Below are positions 10,446 to 21,490 of a stretch of DNA of 64,000 bases, in pieces. The DNA is taken from the NCBI GenBank assembly GCA_025093985.1, contig JACAAK010000012.1:2046001-2110000 (forward strand), given 5' to 3'. The notes beneath the pieces are model-generated. The model was given only the letters and a program-made list of their open reading frames with translations, had not been told where the DNA came from and searched no databases. How positions within the stretch are numbered: position 1 is the first letter of the stretch; each line of letters opens with the position of its first letter. Position numbers and translations under genes: made by a program. This DNA comes from Calvatia gigantea (Eukaryota; Basidiomycota; Agaricomycetes; Agaricales; Lycoperdaceae).

Positions 10446-12195
10446 CTAAAAGTGAAGGAGAAATGAGGTCCATACAGCATTTCAATATGTATCATCAGGA
10501 AGATCACAAAGGGTCATGAAACCCAGAACCATGAGGCAAATTCAAGCAACCATGTATAACAGCAGGCTGCCAACCACTCTGATAAAAAAGACAAATATCA
10601 CCACACAGAACAGGACCCCAAAGCAAGATCTATCAAGGTTCAACATAAAGGAATGAGAGGGGCACGCAGTGGCTAGAATAGACCTCAGTCAATGTGTAAC
10701 AAGACTAATATTAGTGTAAGTACCTAGAATAGACTACAGGTTATGATTAGTATGGAATATATGGAGAGTTGTGTATTGGCTTTACCCTCAGTCGACGTGT
10801 AACAAGACTGAGGGTGAGGAAGGCATGAAACGAGGAATGAGTGTTGAATCACGTGATGACAGGATCATTATCTACTGTAAGTCTATATTACTCCAACACA
10901 ACGTTCAGGTCTCCAAAAACCCGCATGCACGAAAATACAAACGGCTGGACGGTAATACGAAATGCAGCGAGTCGCCACAAGGATCTCTCTAGGTAAGGGG
11001 GAAAAGGCGATCCGATGAGGCAGATGGGAAGAAACGTGATCCAGCCTTCCACTCCGTTCTGGGATGAATAGAAGAGTGCTGAATCGGTATCATTGTTTGA
11101 CAACATCCCAATTAATGGGGCAATGGGCGCCATGATAAACTCGGAAATTTCGTCGAGACGTATACATCCCCAAGTGCGCGGATGGGGGAACGTACCCACG
11201 TGCATCAACACCGCCCAAGGTACCGCCGATAAATCGTGTTTTGAAGTGCGGGCCCCTGTAAGGAGATACAGGCTTTGCGGTGGTTTCGCCGTCGCCATTC
11301 TGCACTTCCTCCTTCAGTCCCCGACGCATCCCTTTTCTCTGTTTCCTTGGTTTCCGGAGATGTATCCAATCTCCTATAGCGCTGCACCAGAATGGGTATG
11401 TATATATTTTGTGGTTTGTCCCACCACAGGATGCACGTAATAATGTTGAGAAGCGCGAATGCGAGCGTAACGACTTCCAGCTCGGTCAAATGCAGATGGC
11501 TTATCCAACGGGCTAAGCATTGAAATAGTGAACCATAACGTCTGAACGACAACAAGGCGTCCCTGTGAGGAAATCGCCTTTGCTCTTGTCATTAATTTCG
11601 TCCTGCGTGATGTCGAGACGTTCACGGATGGTGAGAACATCCTCGATGGCATCGCCAGGATTCTCTCACTAAGCCCTGCACCAGGTGGAAACCATGAGTG
11701 ATGGTCCACAATCCATCCTGCACCTCTTTCGCTAGGGTCACGGAACCAATTCTTGATGAATTGTAAGATCGACCAAGGTCGTGGTTCCACTGTGCAAATT
11801 ATTATACTCGGGGACGGCCCGGGATTTACACAACGTCAGGGCCTACCTCCTGGATAGAACTTCTCATTGTAGTCATTTGCGTGTTTCCCGGCCCCGATCC
11901 GCTGCCTCAGTGCCCACGTGGTCATAAAACCAGACGCCAACATAGCGTAGAACATGACAAGCAGTCTCTGGTTCAGCTTCTTGCATTCCGAATCGTGTGG
12001 TCCGGGGACGTTTGGGTGGACCGCCACCCGCGCACAGGCAAAAATAGTCGCAACACAACTCCAAATAATGTCCTGCATGGTGCGGCAGCACACCATGTTC
12101 ACGCAGCTCTTGGCGCGATGCGGTGATGATGAAGCGCTAGAAGATCCCAACGTGTAATCTTCCGACTTCAGCAACCATGAAACTTGTGTTTGCAC
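10446..12195 (-). pseudogene. Decayed multi-pass membrane protein, copy 1 of the 498/507-aa family
   Basis: It is the paralogue of the genes at 56421 and 62315. Exon 1 from 12195 contains MQDIIWSCVATIFACARVAVHPNVP and WALRQRIGAGKHANDYN. After an intron come, in three alternating frames, EINDKSKGDFLT, SLFQCLARWI, TELEVVTLAFALLNIITCILWWDKPQN, RLDEISEFIMAPIAPLIGMLSNND, FYSSQNG and LPICLIGS. The C-terminal helix (VGSLLLYMVA, then a stop where the paralogues have Arg-Leu) lies near 10530-10600, and the homologous end is the TAG at 10446..10448. There is a deletion around 10995-11010, where the intact copies have 20-30 more residues, and a roughly 240 bp interruption at 10640-10880. Multiple frame breaks rule out a full protein. 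Confidence 0.8.
10683..10809. repeat. Pair of 24-bp direct repeats inside the interruption of the decayed membrane-protein gene
   Basis: The motif CCTCAGTC(A/G)A(T/C)GTGTAACAAGACT occurs at 10683..10706 and again at 10786..10809 (22 of 24 identical). A second shorter similarity (CTAGAATAGAC) flanks the first copy at 10674 and 10723. These lie where the paralogues have continuous coding sequence, so they may belong to inserted DNA. No terminal inverted repeat was identified. Confidence 0.5.
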
Positions 12196-12885
12196 CGGGA
12201 TAAAGCTTCTGTGACTCCCCCGAGGTTAGCATTCATCAGGCTACCTATCCAGAGTCCACAGCAATGAGCGAATGCACACTATCGTTGTTCCACGAATAAC
12301 ACTCTTCCATGACGTCCGACAATGGTCCTTTCGGAACACCGACAAAAAGTTAGGCCAGTACAGTGCAGTGCTGGGGCTAATCGGCTGTCATCGGATGTGT
12401 CAGAGGACGGGCAGACCTTTTTGATCTTGCTCAGACACTTAACAACTTCACTGTCTTCGCACTCGCAGCGGTGATGCCCGAAACGCGCGCTGTTACAATT
12501 CCAGGCGAGGCCTTCGCGAGTGGCGCCTATGTAGACATTTGCAGAAGGAAGTGGCCAGAACATATCGATTACATTATCAGCGCTTCAAATTATCCGGCGT
12601 CTGGGTATCAGACGAGCGATTAAAACAAGTTTCGTAAACCAGAACCCATTATAACGGGATCCCGCATTAGGGTGTGAGCTTAGCCAACGTGCTACTTTTT
12701 CAGGGAGTTTTCAAGTTGTGTGTTGTGACTTGTGAGTGTGGGCACTAAGGGACCAGTTATTGGGCAGGTCTAGGAATCTCTTGTGAAATTCATTGCATGA
12801 GAAGACTGTGTGATCTGGACGGCTCGGTAACCTGTCCAAGAGGTCCATGAGGCCCGAAGCAGGAGTGGTATTTGGTTGTAGTAAG
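12196..12885. other. Intergenic, no supported gene
   Basis: Open frames such as 12279..12563 (-) have no family resemblance. The 3' flank of the AP-1 mu gene (stop at 12886) lies here. No terminator motif can be assigned in a fungal genome by eye. Confidence 0.4.
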
Positions 12886-14428
12886 TTACATTGGAACGAT
12901 GGGTGCACTTCCCTTCTCCAGTGCCGTCCGCAAGCTATGCGAAAGAAAATAAGTAATAGAGAATGGCGGGAGGGAATGATTTGCACTCACCTGTAATCAT
13001 CACCATTCTGCGTGATATACCTCACCCAAGGAAGCGCCTGATACCCACTCTTCTCCACAATCTTCAAATACCGCACCTGAATCCCCGACACCGTAAAATA
13101 CGGAATCTCAAACTTAACCGTAATCGGCGGCCTCTTCTCCGCATCCGTCTCCGACCTCACACTCGGCAACCCAAAATGTGCGCGCATCAAAAACTCCCTC
13201 GACCCCCCCAACTGCTTAATCTTCCACACAAACGCAGATTTATCCGGTGCATACTGCACAGGTCCCCGTCGACGCCCTAAACTTGGGGCTATCCGCATCA
13301 TCCGGTACGGGCACATAAATCTCCACATTATTCGCCGTACTCCTCCTCTTAAACTGCGCCTTCACTTTCACCATATACTCCACCCTACTCCCCTTATGAC
13401 TCTCCACCGCCGCCTCAACCCACACAAGCGGTTTCACGGGCGTACTCAACCTATACGACATCAATTCAAACTCCCCATCAGGCGGGATAAACGATATCGT
13501 GCGATCGTTCTCGAAACGCGAAAGACGAACACATTGGTGGAATTTGACGTCTTCCATTTCGATAGCTTTACCAGCGGGCGGTACGGCCTGTGGATTCGAA
13601 CATGACTTTATCGTTGAGGCCGAGACGGAGTTCGGGCATGCCAGAGAGGTAACATTTCATTTTAACTGCGCCGAGGATTTCTGAGCGGACGACATTGCCG
13701 TTGGCGTTTACCTATAGGTGTGATTATGTTAGTGGAAGGACAAGAGGGAAGGAGGGGGGCCGTACGAGCATATTGACGCTTTCGATGACATCTAGGAAGA
13801 CTTCGTTTTTCCGATAACGAATACCCTCCGTGCGCCAGGATACAGCATTAGTAACTGCCATAGGTGGTCGTACTTGAATTTCAAGTTTATGGGACTCTTG
13901 TGTGATATATCTGTGAGTAATCAGGATACGTATCGTCACCCGATGGGGGATGAGAGAACGAACTCTTGGAGGATCTTGCTTTCCGTAGTTTGTGGGTACC
14001 CAAAGTCCATCATTTCGTCCATAAGTTCGTAGATGATGACAAAGTTGTCGCGGATACTCTCCTCCTCCAATTCTTTGAAATATTCCACAAGGACGGAAAC
14101 GAGGCGGTGAAGGAAGATGACAACTTCTGCGGTGTTCGTGTTACGTTTCGACAACGCGAGGACTGGAAGTAGGATAACCCGTCAGCCTTCAGACACGCAG
14201 AGAAAAGAACAGACACGAAGACGAACGGTAGAGATTTGAATGACGGATATGCATGAAATTGATGCCCTGGGACGAGAAACACGGTGTGACCTGCTGTCCC
14301 TCTTCCTCAATGTCCAAGACTAGCGGCAAGAACTTTTCAATAGCAGACGGGTGGACATCATCACGATAAGATCTTTGGATAAGAGGCTTTCCCTTGAGGT
14401 CGAGGATGGCAATGAGACTAGCGACCAT
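12886..14428 (-). CDS. APM1: Clathrin adaptor AP-1 complex mu subunit; frame broken by two single-base insertions
   Basis: Cargo-binding medium chain of AP-1, which sorts cargo between trans-Golgi network and endosomes and recognises Yxx(hydrophobic) signals. Exons from 14428: 14428..14227, 14162..13964, 13910..13766, 13711..12991 and 12934..12886. The longin domain (ASLIAILDLKGKPLIQRSY, LHRLVSVLVEYFKELEEESIRDNFV, YELMDEMMDFGYPQTTESK) is followed by the mu-homology domain (AVSWRTEGIRYRKNEVFLDV, YLSGMPELRLGLNDK, FIPPDGEFELMSYRL, FEIPYFTVSGIQVRYLK, SGYQALPWVRYIT). It ends LRTALEKGSAPIVPM. Exon 4 carries one extra base near 13573 (before GKAIEMEDV) and one near 13260 (before QYAPDKSAF). Without them the CDS is 1314 nt, 437 aa, the normal length. 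The rest shows the conservation expected of an active gene, so sequence error is as plausible as a pseudogene. The start at 14428 gives the usual short N-terminus. Confidence 0.88.
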
Positions 14429-14477
14429 GATTGTAATATGTAAGAGAAACAAACAAAGCGATGCAGCGTCTATATTA

Positions 14478-15833
14478 TCATTTCCTAATTAGGGGTGCAC
14501 GCTCATCTTCCGCCGCTGCAACGGGCACTATCGGCTCTGATGCCAGTACTACAACCACTTCTCCAGTATTCCGCGGTAATGGGTTGCCAAAATCATCGAT
14601 ACCGAGTTTACGCTGTCGCACTTTCCAAGCGAGGCACATGACGAGCAATGAGGATTGCATCACCCCAGCCACGAGGAACGTGATCCAACTCGTCCAATTC
14701 GTCCCAGGTCTATTCAACAGCAAGTGATAAGTGACTGAAAATTTCCCAAGTGAGCGGTTGTGCAATCTCACCGGAGTGCAATGCTAAGAATCATGAGTAC
14801 AGCACCAGGCGACTGGATACACATCATGGGGATACTTAGTGCTCCTACAACCTTGTGTCGGTAGGTATGGACCAACTGAGGCGCATACTGAATTCCAGCG
14901 AGGAGAGCAGATGTGACGCCGAGGAAGGTGGCCCATGATTGGATATATGGCGGGAGCGGAACATGCGGAGCGGGTGGGGGCGTAGCAGTAGTCATAAGGT
15001 ATATAGTTGGGATTGCGCTGAGCATGCTGTTTTTACAGTAGTTAGCGATGAACAGAAGATCGTTCCCCAGATGGGCACGTACAAATGGCCAAGGGTGATC
15101 CAGGCGCAAACAATCGAGGCACGCCATTCAGAGCTTTGGATAGGCGTCTTGACTTGCATAAGTGGGGTGTTGGGAGCTTCAATGTCGAGTTCGACGTATT
15201 TGAGGTGCTCAGGATAGAATTTCATGTAAAGTACGAAACTAGGTGGGTATCTTAGCAAGGACGAACGGAACAACTTGGAGGGATTGGACGTACATGAATG
15301 TGAAACAAGACCATTGACAAAAAGCTGAAAGATGCCTGCTGTGATCTCAATGCAACTGCCTAAGCTCTGCAATTAACGAATTAGCAAAAATCACCGCAAG
15401 ATTATATCACGGAACCTGTACGCACAACAACACGACAACATGTCGAAACGCTCCATTGCATCGTGATCCTACAATAACCCTTGGTCAATAACCCCATAGA
15501 GGCAAACAAGCGAGAAGGACAAAACGAACATGTTCCACATCCCAGCGGCGGAAGACGTGCTGCCGAGGAGCAGAAACAAAGGGCTGAGACCTTCTGAGGA
15601 CCTAGTAGAGAGAATACGATAATGCTACGCAACACGAACCAAAATTCAGAAATAAGTACCACAACGGAACTAAGTTAAGAACGTACTTGGGGTACATAGG
15701 AGAGAAATAGACCGGTTATCACGACTGCGGTCATGAGGTTAGTTGCCCAGCCATGGCTCTATATACTGTCAGTAAATTCAAAACGTCCAAGGGATATTGA
15801 ACGGCATACGGGGTTACAGCCTCCAGCGTCCAT
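14478..15833 (-). CDS. PQ-loop repeat membrane protein, probable single-base deletion
   Basis: Short first exon 15833..15810 (eight codons), then 15758..15687 with a helix and the first PQ motif (LFLSYVPQ at the exon end), then the exon from 15624 (HYRILSTRSSEGLSP, LLLGSTSSAAG). An intron leads to QWSVSTCCRVV, then SLGSCIEITAGIFQLF, FVLYMKFYPEHLKYVELD and WATFLGVTSALLAGIQYAPQLVHTYRHK (second PQ loop). The last exon has SWITFLVAGVMQSSLLVMCLAW and a charged tail ending DERAPLIRK at 14478. PQ-loop proteins are seven-helix carriers such as lysosomal/vacuolar amino-acid and sugar transporters; the substrate cannot be told. Near 15314-15323 the frame needs one extra base (FQLFV then QWSCFTFI), so one base seems to be missing. 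The gene is divergent from the duplicated segment starting at about 15.84 kb. Confidence 0.75.
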
Positions 15834-16987
15834 GACTGTTGAAATGAAGAGGTTTCCTGGCTCAGCTGCAAGCTCGACCTCCCTGCAGTCACGCGTCGTG
15901 ACGTCACGATGATCATTATGCACGTGGGCAGACTTGAATAAAGGTCTGATTCGGCAACGACAATCTGCACCCATGGATTATTCCCACCTGCCAAGTGTGC
16001 ATTTCCTTATCAAATTTTTTGACTACTTACTATCATTACTTATGTACCGATTGTTAACACAAACCTTGGAATTTCCACGTTAACCATGCATGCTCAGTTC
16101 CAACCAGTAATATAGAGGTCCAGGGATGTTCATTATCCCTTCCCCTTCACCCTTTCTCCTTCAAACCATCAACGTAATCCAGGCCCTCCAAATAAAATAT
16201 ACACTGTTTATCATTAACCAGATATCACACAAGAATTTGTTTAACGCCCTTCCAGGTGTCACACACAAATATCAGGAGGAAGGACAGACCCCCTTACAAA
16301 GTGCAACTTTAGCGGGGTGGGATTTATCTTGAATAGCCATCAAAATGATAATGGGCACGGGCGCGTCGCGTCATGTCGTTGCTGAACAGGCCCTAATTAC
16401 TTGCGGTACTCTTCGCCAATCTTATGGGAATGTGGTTGAGAATTGGCTCTGTTTATTCACAATCGCTTCTCCAGAACAAAAACCCGTGTTCAACTCTATT
16501 GGATACAGAGTCTGGGGTGAAATCCGCAGCCCCACAAACTTCCCTCGCTTCCCTGTTCACAACGTTCACACTTGATGGGCCGCCCCAGCTTCAAATGCAC
16601 CAAACCGACCGCCTTATTTGGGTTAACAGAAATCCTAACCTCAACTGTCGCCAGACGCTCGGTTGGGCACATGAAGTCGATTAGCAGAAAAGCACGCCTT
16701 CGGACGACCCTGTTCATTGATCCAAATCTATTACAGCACATATGCACCCCATTGCGGCGCAGTTCGGGTTGAGAGTTTGAATTAGTTGAATGGCATGCCG
16801 AGAGTTGGTTCCCATAACATTCGGGTTGTTGCCAAACACTTCTCGAGGTGTCGAACCCAGGGTCTAACGTATATCCTGAGATTACCATAATCTCTGCTGA
16901 GGACTTATGAGCCAACCTGCCAAGGGTCATCTCGAATGACGGACCCGAAGCTCGAATACCCCCGACTCCAGATTTGCCCATTCGGCC
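15834..16987. repeat. Upstream module of segmental duplication unit I
   Basis: This stretch is similar, with many substitutions and indels, to about 22370..23290 and, in its distal part, to 28417..28690. Shared landmarks are GCAGTCACGCGTCGTGACGTCAC (read in part), GGATACAGAGTC, TTGATGGG(A/C)CC, GGCATGCCGAGAGTTGGT and the run GAGCCAACC(T/C)GCCAAGGGTCA near the downstream gene. It ends at the start codon of a DUF6533 gene in each unit. No intact coding frame spans it. It probably holds decayed gene remains plus the promoter of the DUF6533 gene. Confidence 0.6.
15899..15906. promoter_or_regulatory. CRE-like palindrome TGACGTCA upstream of the PQ-loop gene
   Basis: A perfect 8-bp ATF/CREB-type palindrome lies 66 bp upstream of the PQ-loop start codon, embedded in CACGCGTCGTGACGTCAC. 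The same block recurs at 22426..22433 in the second duplication unit. Binding is not shown; the call rests on motif identity and its retention in diverged copies. Confidence 0.35.
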
Positions 16988-19395
16988 ATGCCCGCAACAC
17001 ATCTCATCGCATCCTCATGTACAGTCGCAGGACAAGCGGACCCAACCAATTTTATAACTCAGAAACCGCTCGTGAGAATTGTACAAGTTTTTCGGCATGA
17101 GACTCAGTTTGACGAAACAAGTCAAAAAAAATGCTTTTTCCAGATTTTCCCCATGAGTTTTTGGTTACTGCCAAATTTTTTGGCACTTTTCCCACATCTG
17201 TGACAGTTAATTTGAGCGTAAGTCTTAGTAGTCTAGGCAATTATTGTGTCCAAATGTATCTCAGCCTGTTGTGAAACACTTCTGTGACCTTTCTCCTGCT
17301 GAGCAACCAGGCAGCAGCCTTCCCTGTAAGCCCAATCTGATATGCATTTATAAATCTCCAAGAGCAGTTAATGAAATGACAGATCACATTGACCTGGACA
17401 TGAGTCAAAAACACTGTATGCGGCCTTCTTTGCTGCCTCGAGGGTGTTTTTTTTTGCACCTGGGAGTAATGTCGACCCCAGTACTGTGATGACATCCAGG
17501 TGAATTCTGTGACCAGGCTCATGATCCAGACCACACACGAACATACTTCCGGCACTGTTATCATCACTGTCACCTAGTTCTAGTGATACAAGGGCCCTGT
17601 TCCAGGTTGGTTGTTGCACAAAGGTTGTTGCTCCACCACTTTCAGGTATGCCAGGTTTCAAACTGAGCTGTTGCTGATTTTGAAGTTCAGACATACTTTG
17701 TTTGACCTTTTTGCATGAAGGTGGCATTGGGGGCAGGACCAAAAAAAATTCTTTGAATTTTAATCCCCTTTTTTGTGGAATTTATTATGCAATAGTGGCT
17801 TGTTGAAATTTGATCAGCTTTGGGATTCATGATTACCTAGCCGGGATAGGTTGATTGCACATATTTTCATATTCCTTAAGGCTTCATTTGGCATTTGCCA
17901 AATTTTTTGGGTCATTTTCTTAAGATAGAAATTGTGGATGAACGGCTCGTTGGTGATTTTTTATTTTGTGCTTGTTCGAAAGCCCTTAATGAGATCTATC
18001 GATTGGTACCATTTTTGTGCCATTAATAGAAACTCGAAAAAATTGGCGGGGTTCGCTTGTCCACAACTGTACGTGACCTCAGTTTGGCCATCTCAGAACA
18101 ATATCTGACTTATTACCCCCAATACAGCCATAGCTTTGACCGTTCTCCTCTTTGATTTGGTATGGTGTTTTAAGAAAGAGCCCACCCGTATTTGGAGGTG
18201 AGTTGTTAGAGGACCCACCTCACACCCTCCGCCCAACTGACTTCGTACGATTAGCACTCCGTTTACGTGTATCGGGGCGACCTACGTGTTTCCCAAATAT
18301 TACCCTTTCTTGATTCACCTGTAGGTGAATCTTTACCAGACCACCTGCAGTGTACTGATTATGTATTTGCACTGATTAGCACCAACATATGCCTTTTTGT
18401 CAACCTCGAATCCCCGTGCTCGGCGCAGCTGTGCAAGAAATGGTTCCTGTTCCAACTCCTACCCGCCGTTTCAGTGCAGCTTCCTTTCGATGCTGTGGTC
18501 TGTCTCCGAAGTATGAGCCCATTTCGTTATGGGGACCTCTCATGTCTAACAGGGGCCCTCCAGTGTTCGCTCTCTACGATTAAAGCATCGCAATTGGTGT
18601 TTTAGGCATAACCGCGGTTACTGCAGATCTAATAGGCGCTCTGCTAATCTCAATCTCTCTCTATCGTAAAGCTGAATTCGGCCCGTTATGCTCTACGGAG
18701 CAGAACAAACTTAGTCTTATTGTTTTGTAGGTTTCTTTGACTAGCTACGAGCTTCCTTTTCTTTCAGCCGTTGACCAACTGTTCCCGTCAACCAGCACTA
18801 TCTTTTAAACCTCTCAAGGCATCATGTGGGCTTTGACATTTCATAAACAACTTTCTATCAAGAGAAAACTCCATCCAAATCTACGTGCGGGTATTCCATT
18901 CCTCCCGACAGTTTTCCGTGACGGGTCCATTGTTTATGCTGTTCTAACTCGTGGGTCGAAATCGTCACTTTTTTGTTTTTGGCTGAAAATCTGCTTCCAA
19001 AGTTGGTTTTGCTCTCTCAGTTCCGGATTCTACCGTGATTCGCCTCGAGGTCCACTTGGTATACCCGTGAGTGGATCGAAAACAACGCTACTGCAGACTT
19101 GCATATCTCGTGACCATAATTCTACATCCTATGGTCGGCAGGTGAACCATGACAATGATGTCCATCTTTGTACGTGTTTTTCTATTCCTCACTGCTCATA
19201 CATAGGTAACTGACAACCAGACTTTGTCAGTGTTGCCGTTTGATCCTCAACATAAGCGCTAAAGCGACCATATAGACACAGAAATATTGAACTTGACGAT
19301 CCGAATACAATCGCCTCTCCTGAAGTAGTCCTACAACCTATCGGCAAAACGGATTTGAAAAAACATACAGGGGCGTAGCTTTCGGCACCCGTGGA
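16988..19395 (+). pseudogene. DUF6533 gene A: transposon in intron 1 and several nonsense codons
   Basis: First member of the tandem array. Exons keep the array's standard lengths: 16988..17018 (31), 18128..18197 (70), 18255..18320 (66), 18380..18510 (131), 18564..18726 (163), 18796..18950 (155), 19003..19066 (64), then a 28-nt exon and the tail. Recognisable blocks are FDLVWCFKKEPTRIW, TYVFPKYYPFLIHL, CKKWFLFQLLP and FRDGSIV. Stops replace sense codons at 18581..18583 (TAC in the paralogue) and 18806..18808 (CAA in the paralogue), and in the 28-nt exon TGG reads TGA. The tail exon stops early at 19273..19275. Intron 1 is enlarged by a 1048 bp insertion. The other splice sites are largely intact, so decay is recent relative to the duplication. 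The sister copy A' at 23312 is open. Confidence 0.8.
17022..18069. mobile_element. Tc1/mariner-like DNA element (non-autonomous or decayed), TA target duplication
   Basis: The ends are imperfect inverted repeats of about 31 bp: left CAGTCGCAGGACAAGCGGACCC from 17022 and right (reverse complement) CAGTTGTGGACAAGCGAACCCC ending at 18069, both continuing into CCAATTTT. TA flanks both sides (17020-17021 and 18070-18071). The uninterrupted sequence is visible in the paralogous introns at 19874 and 23343 (ATGTACGT), which confirms the insertion point and the 2-bp duplication. CAGT ends plus TA duplication are the hallmark of the Tc1/mariner superfamily (pogo/Fot1 relatives are common in fungi). The interior contains only short frames (longest about 124 codons, minus strand) with no DDE/D motif I can recognise, so it is probably not autonomous. 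Confidence 0.8.
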
Positions 19396-19842
19396 TGCAA
19401 ATGATTAAAATATTCTAGCCAAGCGACAGCTGCCGCGACCTCCCCGTAGTGATGCGCTGTGACAACATTCTGACGATGCATGTAGACAGCGATCAGTGAT
19501 TACTTTTGCTTGCCGATCCCATAAAGCACAAACGCCCACACCAAGAAAGCTCCTGGTTTGCAATCTCCCCCCAAATCACAAACCTAGCCAGGACGCATCC
19601 GCGCTATCCGGTAGAGTGTCCTAATTGGTAGAGAAATAGTAATAAAGGAAGTAAATGGAAAACCAGCAAGAACCTGTCATTTTGCTGCCCTTTTTCAGGT
19701 TCGCATTCCATGAACCTGAGCTCCAGCGTACATCACGGAATTGCCAGGGTTCCTTTTAGGGGCCATCAACCAATCCGCCAAGGAAACACTAAATGACTAA
19801 CTTGCAACCAGATACCCCTGACTTCAACCTGCTTGTTCGACT
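19396..19842. repeat. A-B spacer, duplicated as the A'-B' spacer (24699..25125)
   Basis: Aligned by eye, both spacers share in order TTGGTAGA(G)AATAGTAATA, GCAAGAACCTGTCAT, CTGCCCT, a GTACATCACG(G/A)AAT block and CTTCAACCTGCTTGTTCGACTATGCAC-like sequence running into the start codon of the B-type gene. They probably contain B-type promoters. No coding frame. Confidence 0.65.
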
Positions 19843-21202
19843 ATGCACACAGCGCATCTCATCGCGTCCACATGTACGTTCTCTCAGTCCAACCACCTCT
19901 TTCAAGCCATTTTAATAACATTCAACATAGCCGCAGCTTTGATCGTAGCGCTCGTCGATTTTGTGTGGTGTTTCCAGGAGGAGCGCTTCCATATCTGGAG
20001 GCGAGTCGTTAGGATGAAATACCCCGCAGATGCAGTCCAACTTACTTCACATTATCAGGACTCCATTCACGTGCATCAAGGCGACGTATGTGTTCGCGAG
20101 ATATGTTCCCCTTTTGATTCACCCGTGCGCTGACCCTTACTAAACCACCCGCAACTTACTGACCACTCCTATAAATCAGGACCAATATCTGCCTCTTCGC
20201 CTACTTCAATCCGCCTTATTCACCGGTGTTGTGTCAGAAGTGGTATCTATTCCAACACCTATCCACAATTTCGATACAAATCCCGTTCGACTCCGTAGTC
20301 GGTCTCCGGGGTACCGCCCTATTCCTTTGTGGGTCGTCAGTGACTTAGACACTTCAGCAGTGTTCGCTCTCTATGGCTATGACATCAAGATTGGTATTTT
20401 GGCTGTAGCTAGCGTCGTTACGAACACAACAACCGCTCTAATAGCCGGAATCTCTATCTATCGTCAAGCCGATTTTGGTCCATTATGTTCAACAAAGGGG
20501 GGCAAGTTTGCTCTTGTTGTTCCGTGAGTTCTTCAACCTCCTTCGCCGTTTACCCATTCATCATGGCCCCCATCTCAGGATCCTTTTCCAATCTTTTCAG
20601 GGTGTCATGTGGGGTTTGACTCGGCACAAGCAGCTTTCCATCAAGAGGAAGCTCCATCCAGGTCTACATGCGGATGTTCCTTTCCTCCCGACTGTATTCC
20701 GTGATGGGTCCATCGTTCTGGCCGTCTTAACCCGTAGGTACTCCAAGCGTCTGAGACCCGATCATCTTGAACTGAAAAACCTGCTTCCCAAGTTTGTTTT
20801 TCTCTATCCATTCCGTATTCAACCTTGGTTTGCCTCGAGACCCACTTGTTATACCCGTAAGTGAGCCACACATTGCGGGACCATATCTTCACATCCTGCA
20901 CAGATGGGGTACGACGCTGATGTCTGTCTTTGTACGTATTTGACTCCTCGTTGCTCGTACACAAACAACTGAGACCAAACGTTCAGTGCTGCCATTTGAT
21001 TCTCAACATACGCGCCAAAGCGACTTCGGACATAAATACAGAAGATGTTGAACTCGACGATGTGAACACAACCGCCTCTCTCGAAGTGTCTCCTGGAACA
21101 CAGCAATTCGGCTTTGCGAGCAAACCTATGAAGTTGCCCAGACAGCAAGGAGTCTATGCCGCCTCTACCAAGATCAACACCCGGCTCTGTGGGATCTTTT
21201 GA
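19843..21202 (+). CDS. DUF6533 gene B, complete, 307 aa
   Basis: Nine exons in phase without repair: 19843..19873, 19931..20000, 20059..20124, 20180..20310, 20361..20523, 20579..20733, 20793..20856, 20904..20931 and 20987..21202 (924 nt). The protein has a short N-terminus, then AALIVALVDFVWCFQEERFHIW (DUF6533 helix and E-E-R-x-x-I-W), ATYVFARYVPLLIH, NICLFAYFNPPYSPVLCQKW, VVGLRVFALYGYDIKIGILA, GVMWGL, FRDGSIVLAVLT, CHLILNIRAKA and a polar tail. Intron 2 begins GCGAGT, a GC-AG intron; the A-type copies have GT at the same place. Seven hydrophobic segments are expected. The function of the family is unknown. Copy B' at 25126 is the counterpart in the next unit, with long similarity also in the A-B spacer. 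Confidence 0.8.
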
Positions 21203-21490
21203 GATCTCTTGAGTTACTCAGCGGGTATGTTGATTGGAGCATGCGGATAGGAGGTGCATGTTTACAGAGAAGCTGAATCCACGGTTTTGCCCGCGGCGCA
21301 CTAAAGGTCATATTTCAGGCCGGACATATAAATAGGGCCACTGGCTTTGGCAATGGCTTAAGCTATATTTGTAATATTGGCGGCGCAGGTACTACGACTG
21401 AGAAGTTTAATGCTGTATATGAAGTACAGCACAAGAGAACTGGGGTTTTCAACCAGCCTTCGTTCTTCCCCGAGAGTCTCCAAAGTCAAG

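Noticed and set aside
12963..13605. Long plus-strand frames rich in Arg/His/Pro
   Set aside because: Shadows of the conserved AP-1 mu coding exon on the opposite strand.
17368..17742. 124-codon minus frame inside the DNA transposon as a possible transposase
   Set aside because: No DDE/D catalytic motif, no helix-turn-helix resemblance, and too short; most likely chance or heavily decayed.
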